Notes under the pieces: model-generated | Database searches by the model: none | Told to the model about the DNA's origin: nothing | What the model saw: only the letters and a program-made list of their open reading frames with translations | In this document: positions 51,852-59,944 of the stretch, piece by piece | How the letters are laid out: each line of letters opens with the position of its first letter | How positions within the stretch are numbered: position 1 is the first letter of the stretch | Assembly (NCBI GenBank): GCA_900155415.1 | Contig: LT700187.1 | Location: 186,001 to 250,000 of the forward strand | Length of the DNA: 64,000 nt | Origin: Christensenella massiliensis | GTDB lineage: Bacteria > Bacillota > Clostridia > Christensenellales > Christensenellaceae | Direction of reading: 5' to 3' | Made by a program: the position numbers and the translations under genes

Positions 51852-52460
51852 CTATTGCGCTTCATACCGCTTCACCAATTTATAGAACGTGCAACGTTTC
51901 AACCCTAATTTATCCATCGCCTTGACCGCTGTTATAGCCCCCTCTTTCCATTCTTTGTATACTTCTTTCCAATTATCGGGATAAGTGGCTTTTGGTCTGC
52001 CTAACACCCTTCCTTTCGCCTTTGCCGCCGCTATGCCTTGCGCCTGTCTTACCTTGATGCTTTCCCGTTCCTTCTGCGCCACATAAGAAAGTATTTGTAA
52101 CGTTAAATCAGCAACAAAACGGCTGTCTATCGTTTCCCCTGTTGTCCGTGTATCCAAAAGAGGCATATCCAACACTTTAATATCCGCTCCTACATCTTCC
52201 GTGATATGTTTCCATTGCCCTTGTATTTCAGTATAATTGCGTCCCAATCGGTCAATGGATTGGATAACAAGTAAATCCCCTTTGCGGAGCGTATTTATCA
52301 TTGTATTATAAGCAGGACGGTCAAAGGATTTCCCGCTTATTTTATCTGTGTAAATATCCCTGTCATGTACGCCAAACTCCTTTAATGCCGCAATCTGCCG
52401 TTCCGCATTTTGGTCTTTAGAAGATACTCTCGCATATCCGTGTATTCTCATTTCACACAT
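51852..52460 (-). CDS. Serine recombinase (resolvase/invertase family)
   Basis: A 202-residue small serine recombinase. Catalytic Ser in YARVSSKDQNAERQ (about residue 13), Arg motif SIDRLGRNY (about 70) and a C-terminal helix-turn-helix (AITAVKAMDKLGLKRCTFYKLVKRY). It resembles Tn3-type resolvases of Gram-positive mobile elements. ATG at 52460 has AAGGACGG upstream; ATG at 52451 has none. The promoter and probable binding repeats lie directly upstream. It may resolve multimers of the excised element or be left from a transposon. Confidence 0.88.
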   Translation of the reverse strand: MCEMRIHGYARVSSKDQNAERQIAALKEFGVHDRDIYTDKISGKSFDRPAYNTMINTLRKGDLLVIQSIDRLGRNYTEIQGQWKHITEDVGADIKVLDMPLLDTRTTGETIDSRFVADLTLQILSYVAQKERESIKVRQAQGIAAAKAKGRVLGRPKATYPDNWKEVYKEWKEGAITAVKAMDKLGLKRCTFYKLVKRYEAQ

Positions 52461-52490
52461 TGTAGACCACCGTCCTTGTTTGATACCGGA

Positions 52491-52548
52491 ATTATATCGG
52501 GTATATCTCTAAATGTCAATATGTTTACAGATATATCTTTAAATTATT
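52491..52548 (-). promoter_or_regulatory. Resolvase promoter with probable res/operator repeats
   Basis: A fully consensus sigma-A promoter: TTGACA (52519-52514) and TATAAT (52496-52491), 17 bases apart. TATATCTCTAAAT lies between the two boxes and TATATCTTTAAAT (from about 52531) just upstream. A further dyad AAAGGTATACCTTT is at about 52606-52619. Repeats of this kind over a resolvase promoter usually form the res site and autoregulate the gene. Confidence 0.6.
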
Positions 52549-53073
52549 TTTTATAATTTAAAGACGGTTATTTCCTACGATTCAGTCCTCTTTTTTCTTA
52601 TCTGTAAAGGTATACCTTTATAGACATAAATCAATCAGATATAGCATTGTCGTCTCATATAACCTCCTCAGAACAGATTTATGATACAAGCCATCAAAAG
52701 CATCACATGCCTGTCAAAACATCTTAAAACGCAAAATACACATTCACAGGCAAAATCAAAAAAATGATTTTGCTTCCGTATAAATATAAGCATAAAAAAT
52801 GCCTATAAATTATATAGACATTTTCTTTTACTTTATACCGTAAAAAAATGTTATACGGCATTGTTATTATAAGGGAAAAGCGGGAATATATCACTTAAAT
52901 ATCATTATCAAATCTTCATAGTCCAGTTGAATTAACACTATATATGACTTGTTTATGTGTAAACCTTCATATTCTAACTGGTCTATCAATTCTTATCTGG
53001 AAAGTGTCTCTAAAATCCTTTTTATTGTCTTTTTCCCTGTGTGATTTTGCAATCTGCTGTTGTATCGAATTAA
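52549..53073. other. AT-rich gap in the element
   Basis: About 525 bases without a supportable gene. Beyond the dyad near 52606 it holds short AT-rich hairpins, for example GCAAAATCA / TGATTTTGC around 52762-52786. It may contain part of res or a replication/transfer site, but nothing definite is seen. Confidence 0.4.
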
Positions 53074-53772
53074 TTATATAGCATCATCAGATTCTTGCAT
53101 TTTTTCCTTCACCTGTTGTTCAATTTCAGGTTTTAATACCTTAAGTTGCCCATAAGAACTTTCAAACTGGCTGGATAAATCTTTTACGGCAGAATTAAAT
53201 GTTAACAACGAACCACTAGGATTTTTAGATTGGTCATAAATTTGTATATATATTCCGTATATTTCTACTAACGATGCATAGGCTTCTGTATAATCGCTTG
53301 TAGGATTCTGTAAGGCAATCATATTTTCATCAATAGTAGATTTTAAATTATCAATTTCAGAATCTGGTTCTTTACCATTTTCTAAATCTTGCAGAAAGTT
53401 TTGAATCACCTCGTTAAAATCCGCACCATTATCAATAGCTGTTCCCCATAATTCCGATATCAAAGAACACTGATATTGTGAAAGAAAGCAATCAATATAT
53501 ATTGAGGCCGCAGTAGTGCTAAATAATTCGCCATATAAATCTTGGCATTCTTTTACTTTATCCGCAGAATCTTGATAATCCTGTATTTCAGAAAAAGCAA
53601 CTTCCGCTTCCCCATACTTTTTGGAATCCATCAATGCTAATGCATCATTATACTTAGTTTGTAATTGAAAATTATGTACAAAAAATACTAAAGCTACAGC
53701 TACAGCTGCTATAATTGCAATTATCGCAATCATTTTTTTGTTGTTCCGCTTTACATTCTGTTCTTCTACCAT
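53074..53772 (-). CDS. Membrane-anchored hypothetical protein
   Basis: A 232-residue protein, not recognised. A basic N-terminus (VKRNNKK) precedes one membrane segment (IAIIAIIAAVAVALVFFV, about residues 14-31), and the rest is outside and acidic. Residues 35-75 (YNDALALMDSKKYGEAEVAFSEI) look like one TPR repeat. GGGGGA lies 9 bases before the ATG at 53772. It may form a cell-surface unit with the next membrane protein upstream. No plasmid-transfer motif is visible. Confidence 0.65.
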   Translation of the reverse strand: MVEEQNVKRNNKKMIAIIAIIAAVAVALVFFVHNFQLQTKYNDALALMDSKKYGEAEVAFSEIQDYQDSADKVKECQDLYGELFSTTAASIYIDCFLSQYQCSLISELWGTAIDNGADFNEVIQNFLQDLENGKEPDSEIDNLKSTIDENMIALQNPTSDYTEAYASLVEIYGIYIQIYDQSKNPSGSLLTFNSAVKDLSSQFESSYGQLKVLKPEIEQQVKEKMQESDDAI

Positions 53773-53835
53773 TATTAAATCCCCCATTTTTTAATTGATG
53801 CGAATACTACTATACTACTTACGTATTTCCCGCCG

Positions 53836-54099
53836 TTATTTGTCATACGTCCGCATATTAGAATTTTCTACTAATTGTGCAAATCCCAAAATCAAACTTT
53901 CAACTGCTTCTCTAATGACAAGTAGTATAATACCTGTAATCAATATTGGTAGACTCGTAATCAAAAGACTAAAATCAAATACGATACTCACCGCTCCTAT
54001 AATTGTTTCGATGATGCCAAATAGCAACATTACCATATTTACGGTCATTGCCGCACCCTTGATTCTTTTCACTAACTTTTCTCTGTTCTGGTTTTCCAT
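53836..54099 (-). CDS. Small two-helix membrane protein
   Basis: An 87-residue protein with two hydrophobic segments (about residues 17-40 and 44-66) joined by a short turn and flanked by charged ends (MENQNREKLVKRIKG; NSNMRTYDK). Not recognised. It lies 63 bases upstream of the membrane-anchored protein in the same direction and 55 bases after the 254-residue gene, so three genes could share an mRNA. Confidence 0.6.
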   Translation of the reverse strand: MENQNREKLVKRIKGAAMTVNMVMLLFGIIETIIGAVSIVFDFSLLITSLPILITGIILLVIREAVESLILGFAQLVENSNMRTYDK

Positions 54100-54153
54100 A
54101 ATAATCTCCCCTCATTTCTTTATTATTTAAAAAATTTATTCTAAAATAAATTT

Positions 54154-54918
54154 TTAATTGATAGATTTATAATGGTATGATGTCCCTATATTCTTATTAA
54201 CTACCGTGCCAATTCTAACCGCAAATAAGTAAAGCATATTTCTGATATCCTGTATTCCCTGTAATTGAACATCCCGGCAGTCATCCCTATAAACCCTTTT
54301 TAATATATAGGATTTTTCGTCCGTTCCCGATAAAACGGCTATTTTCTTATTTAATGCCGAAAATATTCCGTTCATCGCATTGGAAATATATTTATCAAGC
54401 GAACCATTTTCTTCCCTTTGTATATGCAACCGTATCACCTGTGCATCCGCGCGGCGCGTTGCCAATGTTAAAATAATTTCATTTGGATATAATTCTTTGA
54501 TAATCCCCTTAAGCGTTCGGGCAGGCGCAGGCGGTAAGATGCTTTCGTCTACTGTTGTTTCATAAATGCGCCGCGCGTCCGTTTCCAATCGGACACCTAA
54601 TATATCGTCAAAATCAAATAGCAGAAAGTCATAAGCGCGGCTTTCATCTTCAAGGGCATTGGTTTGCAGTAAATCACCCGAATAAAAAAACAAAATTATT
54701 TTCCGGTGGATATCATCAACGGCTATCCCTTCCATGCGTGGTAAATCAATTACATTACACGAATCCCATTTCACCCAATTTCTGTGGCGGTTCAAATTGA
54801 CTGTCTTTTGTAATTCAAAACCATATTGCGGGGCAATATTATTTGCCCGCAATTCTTCCAACAGAAATTGAATCTGCATATTATTCCATTCGCAGTAATC
54901 AAAAATACTTTGCTTCAT
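54154..54918 (-). CDS. Hypothetical cytoplasmic protein
   Basis: A 254-residue protein, not recognised. It is mixed alpha/beta without membrane segments or cysteine clusters. Segments include DDIHRKIILFFYSGDLL and EIILTLATRRADAQVIRLHIQ. It heads the three-gene minus-strand group (54918 to 53074) and is divergent from the XRE regulator gene, which may control it. A role in element maintenance or host defence cannot be told from sequence. Confidence 0.6.
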   Translation of the reverse strand: MKQSIFDYCEWNNMQIQFLLEELRANNIAPQYGFELQKTVNLNRHRNWVKWDSCNVIDLPRMEGIAVDDIHRKIILFFYSGDLLQTNALEDESRAYDFLLFDFDDILGVRLETDARRIYETTVDESILPPAPARTLKGIIKELYPNEIILTLATRRADAQVIRLHIQREENGSLDKYISNAMNGIFSALNKKIAVLSGTDEKSYILKRVYRDDCRDVQLQGIQDIRNMLYLFAVRIGTVVNKNIGTSYHYKSIN

Positions 54919-55052
54919 AGTATATTATAAACCTCTTTTTGATAATTAAATTATAAATGGCATATTCTGTTAAGTCAATTCAAAACATCTTTTAGATAAT
55001 GCAATATTTTATTTGATTATATAACATCAAAATAATCAGAAAGGATATTGCC

Positions 55053-55349
55053 ATGATAATCAAAGATAAAATTGCTAACCGCATCAAAATGCTTCGGGAA
55101 AAATATGATATGACACAGGCAGGATTAGCCAAACAATTAGAAATAACCCGCGCTTCCGTGAACGCTTGGGAAATGGGCGTTTCCTGTCCTACCGTGCAAT
55201 ATGTGATTGCTATAGCTGATTTATTCCATGTTTCTACCGATTATTTGCTTGGGCTAGAAACGAATATGTTGATTGATGCAGATGGCTTATCCGATAAAGA
55301 AATTGGCATGTTGACTGAATTGGCTGAATATTTCCGCAGTCAAAAATAA
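55053..55349 (+). CDS. XRE-family helix-turn-helix regulator
   Basis: A 98-residue phage-type repressor: helix-turn-helix at about residues 8-62 (KMLREKYDMTQAGLAKQLEITRASVNAWEMG) and a short helical C-terminus. AGAAAGGA gives the ribosome site. It is the only plus-strand complete protein gene in the right half of the element and stands between divergent or convergent minus-strand genes. It probably controls the element's own genes. Confidence 0.85.
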   Translation: MIIKDKIANRIKMLREKYDMTQAGLAKQLEITRASVNAWEMGVSCPTVQYVIAIADLFHVSTDYLLGLETNMLIDADGLSDKEIGMLTELAEYFRSQK

Positions 55350-55399
55350 AATGCGTACTAAAAAACTGCACCTTATTATATATAGAAAAATGCAGAATT

Positions 55400-56896
55400 T
55401 TAGTTCTTCCGTCTTATCGTCCAATATGTTTGTCTTTTTTTTGTTTCGGGATTTTTCCCTTGCTTACTTACAATTTCATAACTTTCGTCTAATTTGATTT
55501 TTTTAAGATAATTATTGATTCCCTTTAACTTATTGCATCGGCTGTCTTTTTTTAATCTATATAATCCATTTTTAAAAAATTGTGATAATTCTTTTTGTTC
55601 TTCTTTCCATAATATTTTGTCAATTAAACTTTCTAATTTTTCAGCAGTATCTATAGAATTAAATTCATCTTCCAAGCACCTGAATATTTTGAACGAAATC
55701 CCCAGTTCATCACATAGGCGTTCAACAAACGCCGTTCGCCCATGTCCGACAATATCTTCAAAAAATTCTATATCATAGCGTATTTTATAATAAACGCTAT
55801 CCAGTATTAAAAATGGTTTTTCCCCAATATCTTTGTATTTGTCTGTAAATACAAAGCCTTCTTTAAAAAATATTTCATTATATGCCGTTGCAAAATCCGC
55901 AATATCACTTTCCTGATAATCTAACATAGTCTTTAATTTTTTCTTGTATTCCGTTAATAATCCATGATACATTTGCGGGTCAATCTTGATATACAGGTTG
56001 ATTTTATCATCTGCATGAAGAAACCGTTTTCTTCCAATACATTGTTTCACCGTAATCCAATCCGGGTAATCGCAAATAATATGTTTTACCTGTAAATCTT
56101 CAATATTGATACCATTATCCAAAGCGCTTGTCGTAAGTAGTATTTGCGGTTCAAATTTGTTATTTTCAATAAGATAATCACGCTTTTCCGCATCTACATT
56201 TTTTCTAAAATTATCATTGGATTCCGCGCACACGAACATACAGCGTTCATTATACTTTTCTTTTAATTCTAATAACCTGTTTGTCTTTCTGCCAAAATAT
56301 ATAACCTTTTCGTCCATAGGTATTGAATCAATTTTTCTTTCAATTGCTTCATCATTGGAATAATAATATGCTTTTTCTATCTGGGGAGGTTTTTTGACGA
56401 CAAATATATTTTCATCTTGAAATGGTACATACCGTTGTAAAATCGGCGGCGTTGCCGTCATAAAAATAGCGGGAATCACCAACAAATGACATATTGTTTG
56501 AAGCATTACGTTGGGAGCCGTCCCCGCCCAACTATCAGTAAAAAAGTAATGCGCTTCATCACAAACTACCATATCATATTGTTCGTTGATTGCCTTCGCT
56601 AATTCATCCTGTCTGATGTCTGCCCACGGAATATCGCGGTAATCGTATTCCTTTTTTTGGTAATTAAATAATGTAAAAACATCTTGCTTATCGACGATTT
56701 CTAGTTCTATCTGCTTCTTTAGAAGATTGCGGTTTGATAGGTAAAGTATCTTCCAGCCATGTTCCCGTGCATATTCATATAGTTCATTTAATACGAATGA
56801 CGTTTTCCCTGTGCCGCAATCCGCATTTAGCAATATTTTTATATTGCCCTGCCAATGTTCGATTGCTTCCTTTGGTATTTTTTCCGATATCCACAT
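55400..56896 (-). CDS. Superfamily 2 DEAD/DEAH-type helicase of the element
   Basis: A 498-residue helicase-like ATPase. Walker A in NADCGTGKTSF (about residues 28-38), DEAH box VVCDEAHYF (about 110), motif III MTATPP (about 146) and motif VI QCIGRKR (about 285). The C-terminal 200 residues are charged and not recognised. GGAAAGG precedes the ATG. Similar proteins occur on integrative elements and phages, often in replication. No primase or Rep partner is seen, so it may itself start replication or serve defence. Confidence 0.75.
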   Translation of the reverse strand: MWISEKIPKEAIEHWQGNIKILLNADCGTGKTSFVLNELYEYAREHGWKILYLSNRNLLKKQIELEIVDKQDVFTLFNYQKKEYDYRDIPWADIRQDELAKAINEQYDMVVCDEAHYFFTDSWAGTAPNVMLQTICHLLVIPAIFMTATPPILQRYVPFQDENIFVVKKPPQIEKAYYYSNDEAIERKIDSIPMDEKVIYFGRKTNRLLELKEKYNERCMFVCAESNDNFRKNVDAEKRDYLIENNKFEPQILLTTSALDNGINIEDLQVKHIICDYPDWITVKQCIGRKRFLHADDKINLYIKIDPQMYHGLLTEYKKKLKTMLDYQESDIADFATAYNEIFFKEGFVFTDKYKDIGEKPFLILDSVYYKIRYDIEFFEDIVGHGRTAFVERLCDELGISFKIFRCLEDEFNSIDTAEKLESLIDKILWKEEQKELSQFFKNGLYRLKKDSRCNKLKGINNYLKKIKLDESYEIVSKQGKNPETKKRQTYWTIRRKN

Positions 56897-57263
56897 TTCA
56901 ATTTTTCCTTTCCGAAGGGTACAGAAAATAGACCTTCGTTCAAAAAAATTTACACTGTGTACCCTTCTATATATATTTATTTTTACTTTTGGGGTTTACT
57001 TACATCTTGACTTGATAATATTTTTCCTTGTACTTTAACTTTGCTATATCTAATATTGTTAATTATTATTTACCGTTTATACATTTATTCATCTATCTAC
57101 CTTCTTTCTTGTTTTTAGGCGCACAAATATAAATGAATAAAAATTCATTATATTATACATTATATGCCCATTCTTTTTTTTATTTGAATTATTGGTTACG
57201 GCTGTAACCTTGCTTCTAAAATGCCATAGACAAAAGGAACGTCCTTTGCCCTGCCTTGTTTGG

Positions 57264-57292
57264 ATTATTCCAGAAAACACATATGATGTCAA
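57264..57292 (-). promoter_or_regulatory. Promoter facing the helicase gene
   Basis: TTGACA (57292-57287) and AATAAT (57269-57264) on the minus strand with 17 bases between. It gives a leader of about 360 bases to the helicase start, carrying two of the palindromes. Confidence 0.5.
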
Positions 57293-57610
57293 GGGATTTG
57301 CGTTCTATGTGCCTGCTGTTTCCACCCTGTATCAACGTATTTTCGCTTGCGCGTATATTTATTTATATATGTTTATATGCTTATTTCATGCTATAATCAC
57401 CCCTTTCCAGAAAAAAACGTACACAAAGCATAATACACCATACCCCTTTATCTAATAAGGGGCTGCAATGCACCTGTTTACCCTACTATTCTGTTTTACC
57501 ATGCATGGATTTTGGGCTGCCCGGATATCCATTACATAAACAGCCCGCTTCTGCTTCCAGAAAGCAAAAAGCGAATGAATTATTTCCGCTTCACCCGCTC
57601 TCTACGTATA

Positions 57611-57639
57611 AATATAACATATAAATGCATATTTGTCAA
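57611..57639 (-). promoter_or_regulatory. Promoter in the non-coding region, possible small RNA
   Basis: TTGACA (57639-57634) and TATATT (57616-57611), 17 bases apart, minus strand. No protein gene follows closely; the first structure downstream is the CCCC/GGGG stem near 57445-57465. A short RNA of about 150 bases is possible. Confidence 0.4.
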
Positions 57640-57902
57640 GCATTTTGCATAATATGATGTTATCCACCCCCACATGATTAGCGCATTTCGTTGCTTTATC
57701 CCTATGAAATCCGCATAAATAAAGGATTTAGGGGCTAGTTTCGCGCTTACAATCGACCTTGCGTTTTGATTTAGCCCCCCATTTTTATACTATTCTCCCT
57801 ATCACTTCACTACAATATCATCCAAAATTGTAATTTTTCGCTATCATATTCTTGCCCTGCCTTTCTCTGTACTGTCTGGCGCATGTTTTAACTTCTACCA
57901 CT

Positions 57903-58808
57903 TTACAGGTTCATCAACGGGCTTGTATAAATACTATTTACTACAATATCTTTATCTTTTATAGAATCAAGGTATATTTGTGTTATCTTCACATGTTTAT
58001 GTCCCAGCAGTCGCGACAATGAATATAAATCCAATCCGTTCTTTAACTGTTCCTGTGCAAACCAATGACGGCAAGTGTGAGGCGAACATCGAATGTCATC
58101 CGATACTTTCGCCTGTTTCCCTGCAAATTTTACAATGCGTTCCACCGCTTCAGGTGTCAGCGGCTTTCCTGTCCTGCTCAGAAAATAATTGGTCGGTGTC
58201 ATTATCTTATCGCGAAAATAAGCATATCTTGCCGCAGTATAACGCAACAATATTTTTTCCAGATATGGGCTTTTTCCAACGGAACGTTCCTTATTTCCTT
58301 TTCCCCATACCGTTATGTAATTATCCTTTACTGCATTACTTTGAAGGTTACACAATTCACTGCAACGGATTCCGGTATCAAATAACATCGCCAGTATCGC
58401 CCTGTTCCGTACTTTAAGAAAATCACAGCCGTTGTATGCCTTTATCATCAACGCTACTTCTTTATGGGTAAACGTCTTAATAATCGGCTTGTTCTGCTTT
58501 CCCCAACGCACTTTTTCCATCGGATTTACCTGTATGTATTCTTCTTGCTTTAAATACTTGAAAAACGACCTGAATGTTTTAATTAATCCGTTTGTATAGG
58601 TTGTCTTGCGCCCATTCTTTTGCAAGAACATCAAAAACGCCTTTATATGTAAATGTGTGATTTCCTCAATTTGGATAATCCCGTATTCCCGCTCAATAAA
58701 ATTTAAAAGATAAGTATTATTATTTCGATATCCCTTAATTGTCTTTGCTGATAATTTGCGCATCTCGCAATCCAAAATAAATTCTTTCAATACCATTTTT
58801 GCTTCCAT
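57903..58808 (-). CDS. int: Tyrosine recombinase / integrase
   Basis: A 301-residue phage-type integrase. N-terminal SAM-like DNA-binding domain (about residues 1-95), then the catalytic domain: Arg in TGIRCSEL (about 150), HTCRHWF (His and Arg about 245-248) and the Tyr nucleophile in HVKITQIYL (about 280). ATG at 58808 sits behind AGGAGG that lies in a hairpin. It is next to the yebC 3' end, where it should act, and is the integrase of the 8.45-kb element. Confidence 0.92.
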   Translation of the reverse strand: MEAKMVLKEFILDCEMRKLSAKTIKGYRNNNTYLLNFIEREYGIIQIEEITHLHIKAFLMFLQKNGRKTTYTNGLIKTFRSFFKYLKQEEYIQVNPMEKVRWGKQNKPIIKTFTHKEVALMIKAYNGCDFLKVRNRAILAMLFDTGIRCSELCNLQSNAVKDNYITVWGKGNKERSVGKSPYLEKILLRYTAARYAYFRDKIMTPTNYFLSRTGKPLTPEAVERIVKFAGKQAKVSDDIRCSPHTCRHWFAQEQLKNGLDLYSLSRLLGHKHVKITQIYLDSIKDKDIVVNSIYTSPLMNL

Positions 58809-58985
58809 AATAAAAAACCTCCTCATTTCTTGTAGACATACAAGATATTAAGAAGGTTTTATTGAACACCGTAGTTCAGTAAGTACCAACCGTATGCCGA
58901 ACGTCGCCACCCGTTGGCGGTATATCATAACCCATGCTGTACTACTTGCGTATCATACAGCTTGAAACCCGCATAGTTATGCCGT
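58806..58985. repeat. Right copy of the ~180-base repeat; integrase leader
   Basis: Counterpart of 50358-50535. It holds the integrase ribosome site, which can pair with AACCTTCTT upstream in the mRNA around an inner palindrome CTTGTA-GACA-TACAAG. The likely effect is to restrain integrase translation. It extends to the yebC stop. Confidence 0.6.
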
Positions 58986-59040
58986 TTTTTACTCTTCATC
59001 CGGCAAGTCCGCGTTATGGTAAACGTTCTGCACGTCGTCG
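58986..59040. repeat. attR: 3' end of intact yebC
   Basis: Right-hand copy of the 55-base core also seen at 50536-50590, offset 8,450 bases. It forms the last codons of the intact yebC. Its codons are slightly AT-richer than the left copy (CAT, GAT against CAC, GAC), so this end may have come in with the element. Confidence 0.85.
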
Positions 59041-59720
59041 TTGTCCTCGAGCATGTCCAGCATTTTTTCAAACTTCACCTGCTGCTCCTCGTCAAGGGCC
59101 GTCGTCGTCTGGGGAACCATATCGATCTCCGCGGACAGGAATTCGTATCCTTGTCCTTCCAATGCTTCACGCACAGCTGAAAAGTCTTCCGGCGCGGTCG
59201 TGATCTCGTATGCGCCGTCCTCTGCCGAAAAATCCTCCGCGCCCGCTTCAAGCGCCGCTTCCATCACGGCTTCTTCGCCGCCCGCTTCTGCATCGATCAC
59301 GATAACACCTTTCTTATCGAACAGGAACGACACGCTTCCGTTCGTTCCAAGCGAACCGCCGAATTTATCGAACGCATGCCGTACTTCGCCGACCGTCCGG
59401 TTCTTGTTGTCCGTCATGGTCTCCACGATCACCGCAACGCCGCCTATTCCATACCCTTCATAGGTCAGCTCTTCATAATTGATATTACCGAGCTCTCCTG
59501 ATGCTTTTTTGATGGAGCGCGTGATATTGTCGTTCGGCATATTATTTGCCTTTGCCTTTGCGATCACGTCGCGCAGACGCGAGTTGCTCGCAGGATCGGG
59601 GCCTCCCAGCTTTACCGCTACCGCGAGCTCGCGTCCTATTTTCGTAAACACCTTGCCGCGCGCGGCGTCTGCTTTTCCTTTCTTATTCTTGATCGTCGAC
59701 CATTTAGAATGTCCTGACAT
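58989..59720 (-). CDS. yebC: YebC/PmpR-family protein
   Basis: A 243-residue member of the YebC family, which covers DNA-binding regulators and, as shown more recently, a factor helping ribosomes at proline-rich stretches. The family start [23 protein letters not shown] is intact and the protein ends DLPDEE. ATG at 59720 follows GAGGTGA. The 3' end serves as integration site of the element to its left, and the gene remains whole. Its neighbour PBP1A is divergent. Confidence 0.93.
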   Translation of the reverse strand: MSGHSKWSTIKNKKGKADAARGKVFTKIGRELAVAVKLGGPDPASNSRLRDVIAKAKANNMPNDNITRSIKKASGELGNINYEELTYEGYGIGGVAVIVETMTDNKNRTVGEVRHAFDKFGGSLGTNGSVSFLFDKKGVIVIDAEAGGEEAVMEAALEAGAEDFSAEDGAYEITTAPEDFSAVREALEGQGYEFLSAEIDMVPQTTTALDEEQQVKFEKMLDMLEDNDDVQNVYHNADLPDEE

Positions 59721-59944
59721 AAAATTCACCTCAATCAATCTCAATATGCAGGGAAATTCCCTTTTTATCACCTTAATGATAGTATCATAACTTCGCTTTC
59801 TTGTAAACGCCGCACCCGGAAAGCTGTGAATAATTTGTGAAAATCATTTATCCCCGCGCGGTTTTATGCTAAAATAATAAGGTATATACTTCGGTATATT
59901 TTTAGAAACAGAGCATTTTTCAGCGCTGCGGAGGTAATAGATCC

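Larger units (their letters stand above)
56897..57902. other. 1-kb AT-rich non-coding region of the element
   Basis: No supportable gene. Two promoter-like sites face the helicase gene (separately listed). Palindromes include GGTTAC-GGCT-GTAACC (57194-57209), AAAGGA-ACG-TCCTTT (57233-57247), a CCCCTTTAT..ATAAGGGG stem near 57445-57465, and AGGGGCTA..TTAGCCCC near 57730-57778. These could be a replication origin, a small regulatory RNA or a transfer origin. Confidence 0.4.

Noticed and set aside
57192-57455. An 87-codon plus-strand frame in the element's non-coding region
   Set aside because: No ribosome site, cysteine/tyrosine-rich random composition, and it runs against two promoter-like sites.
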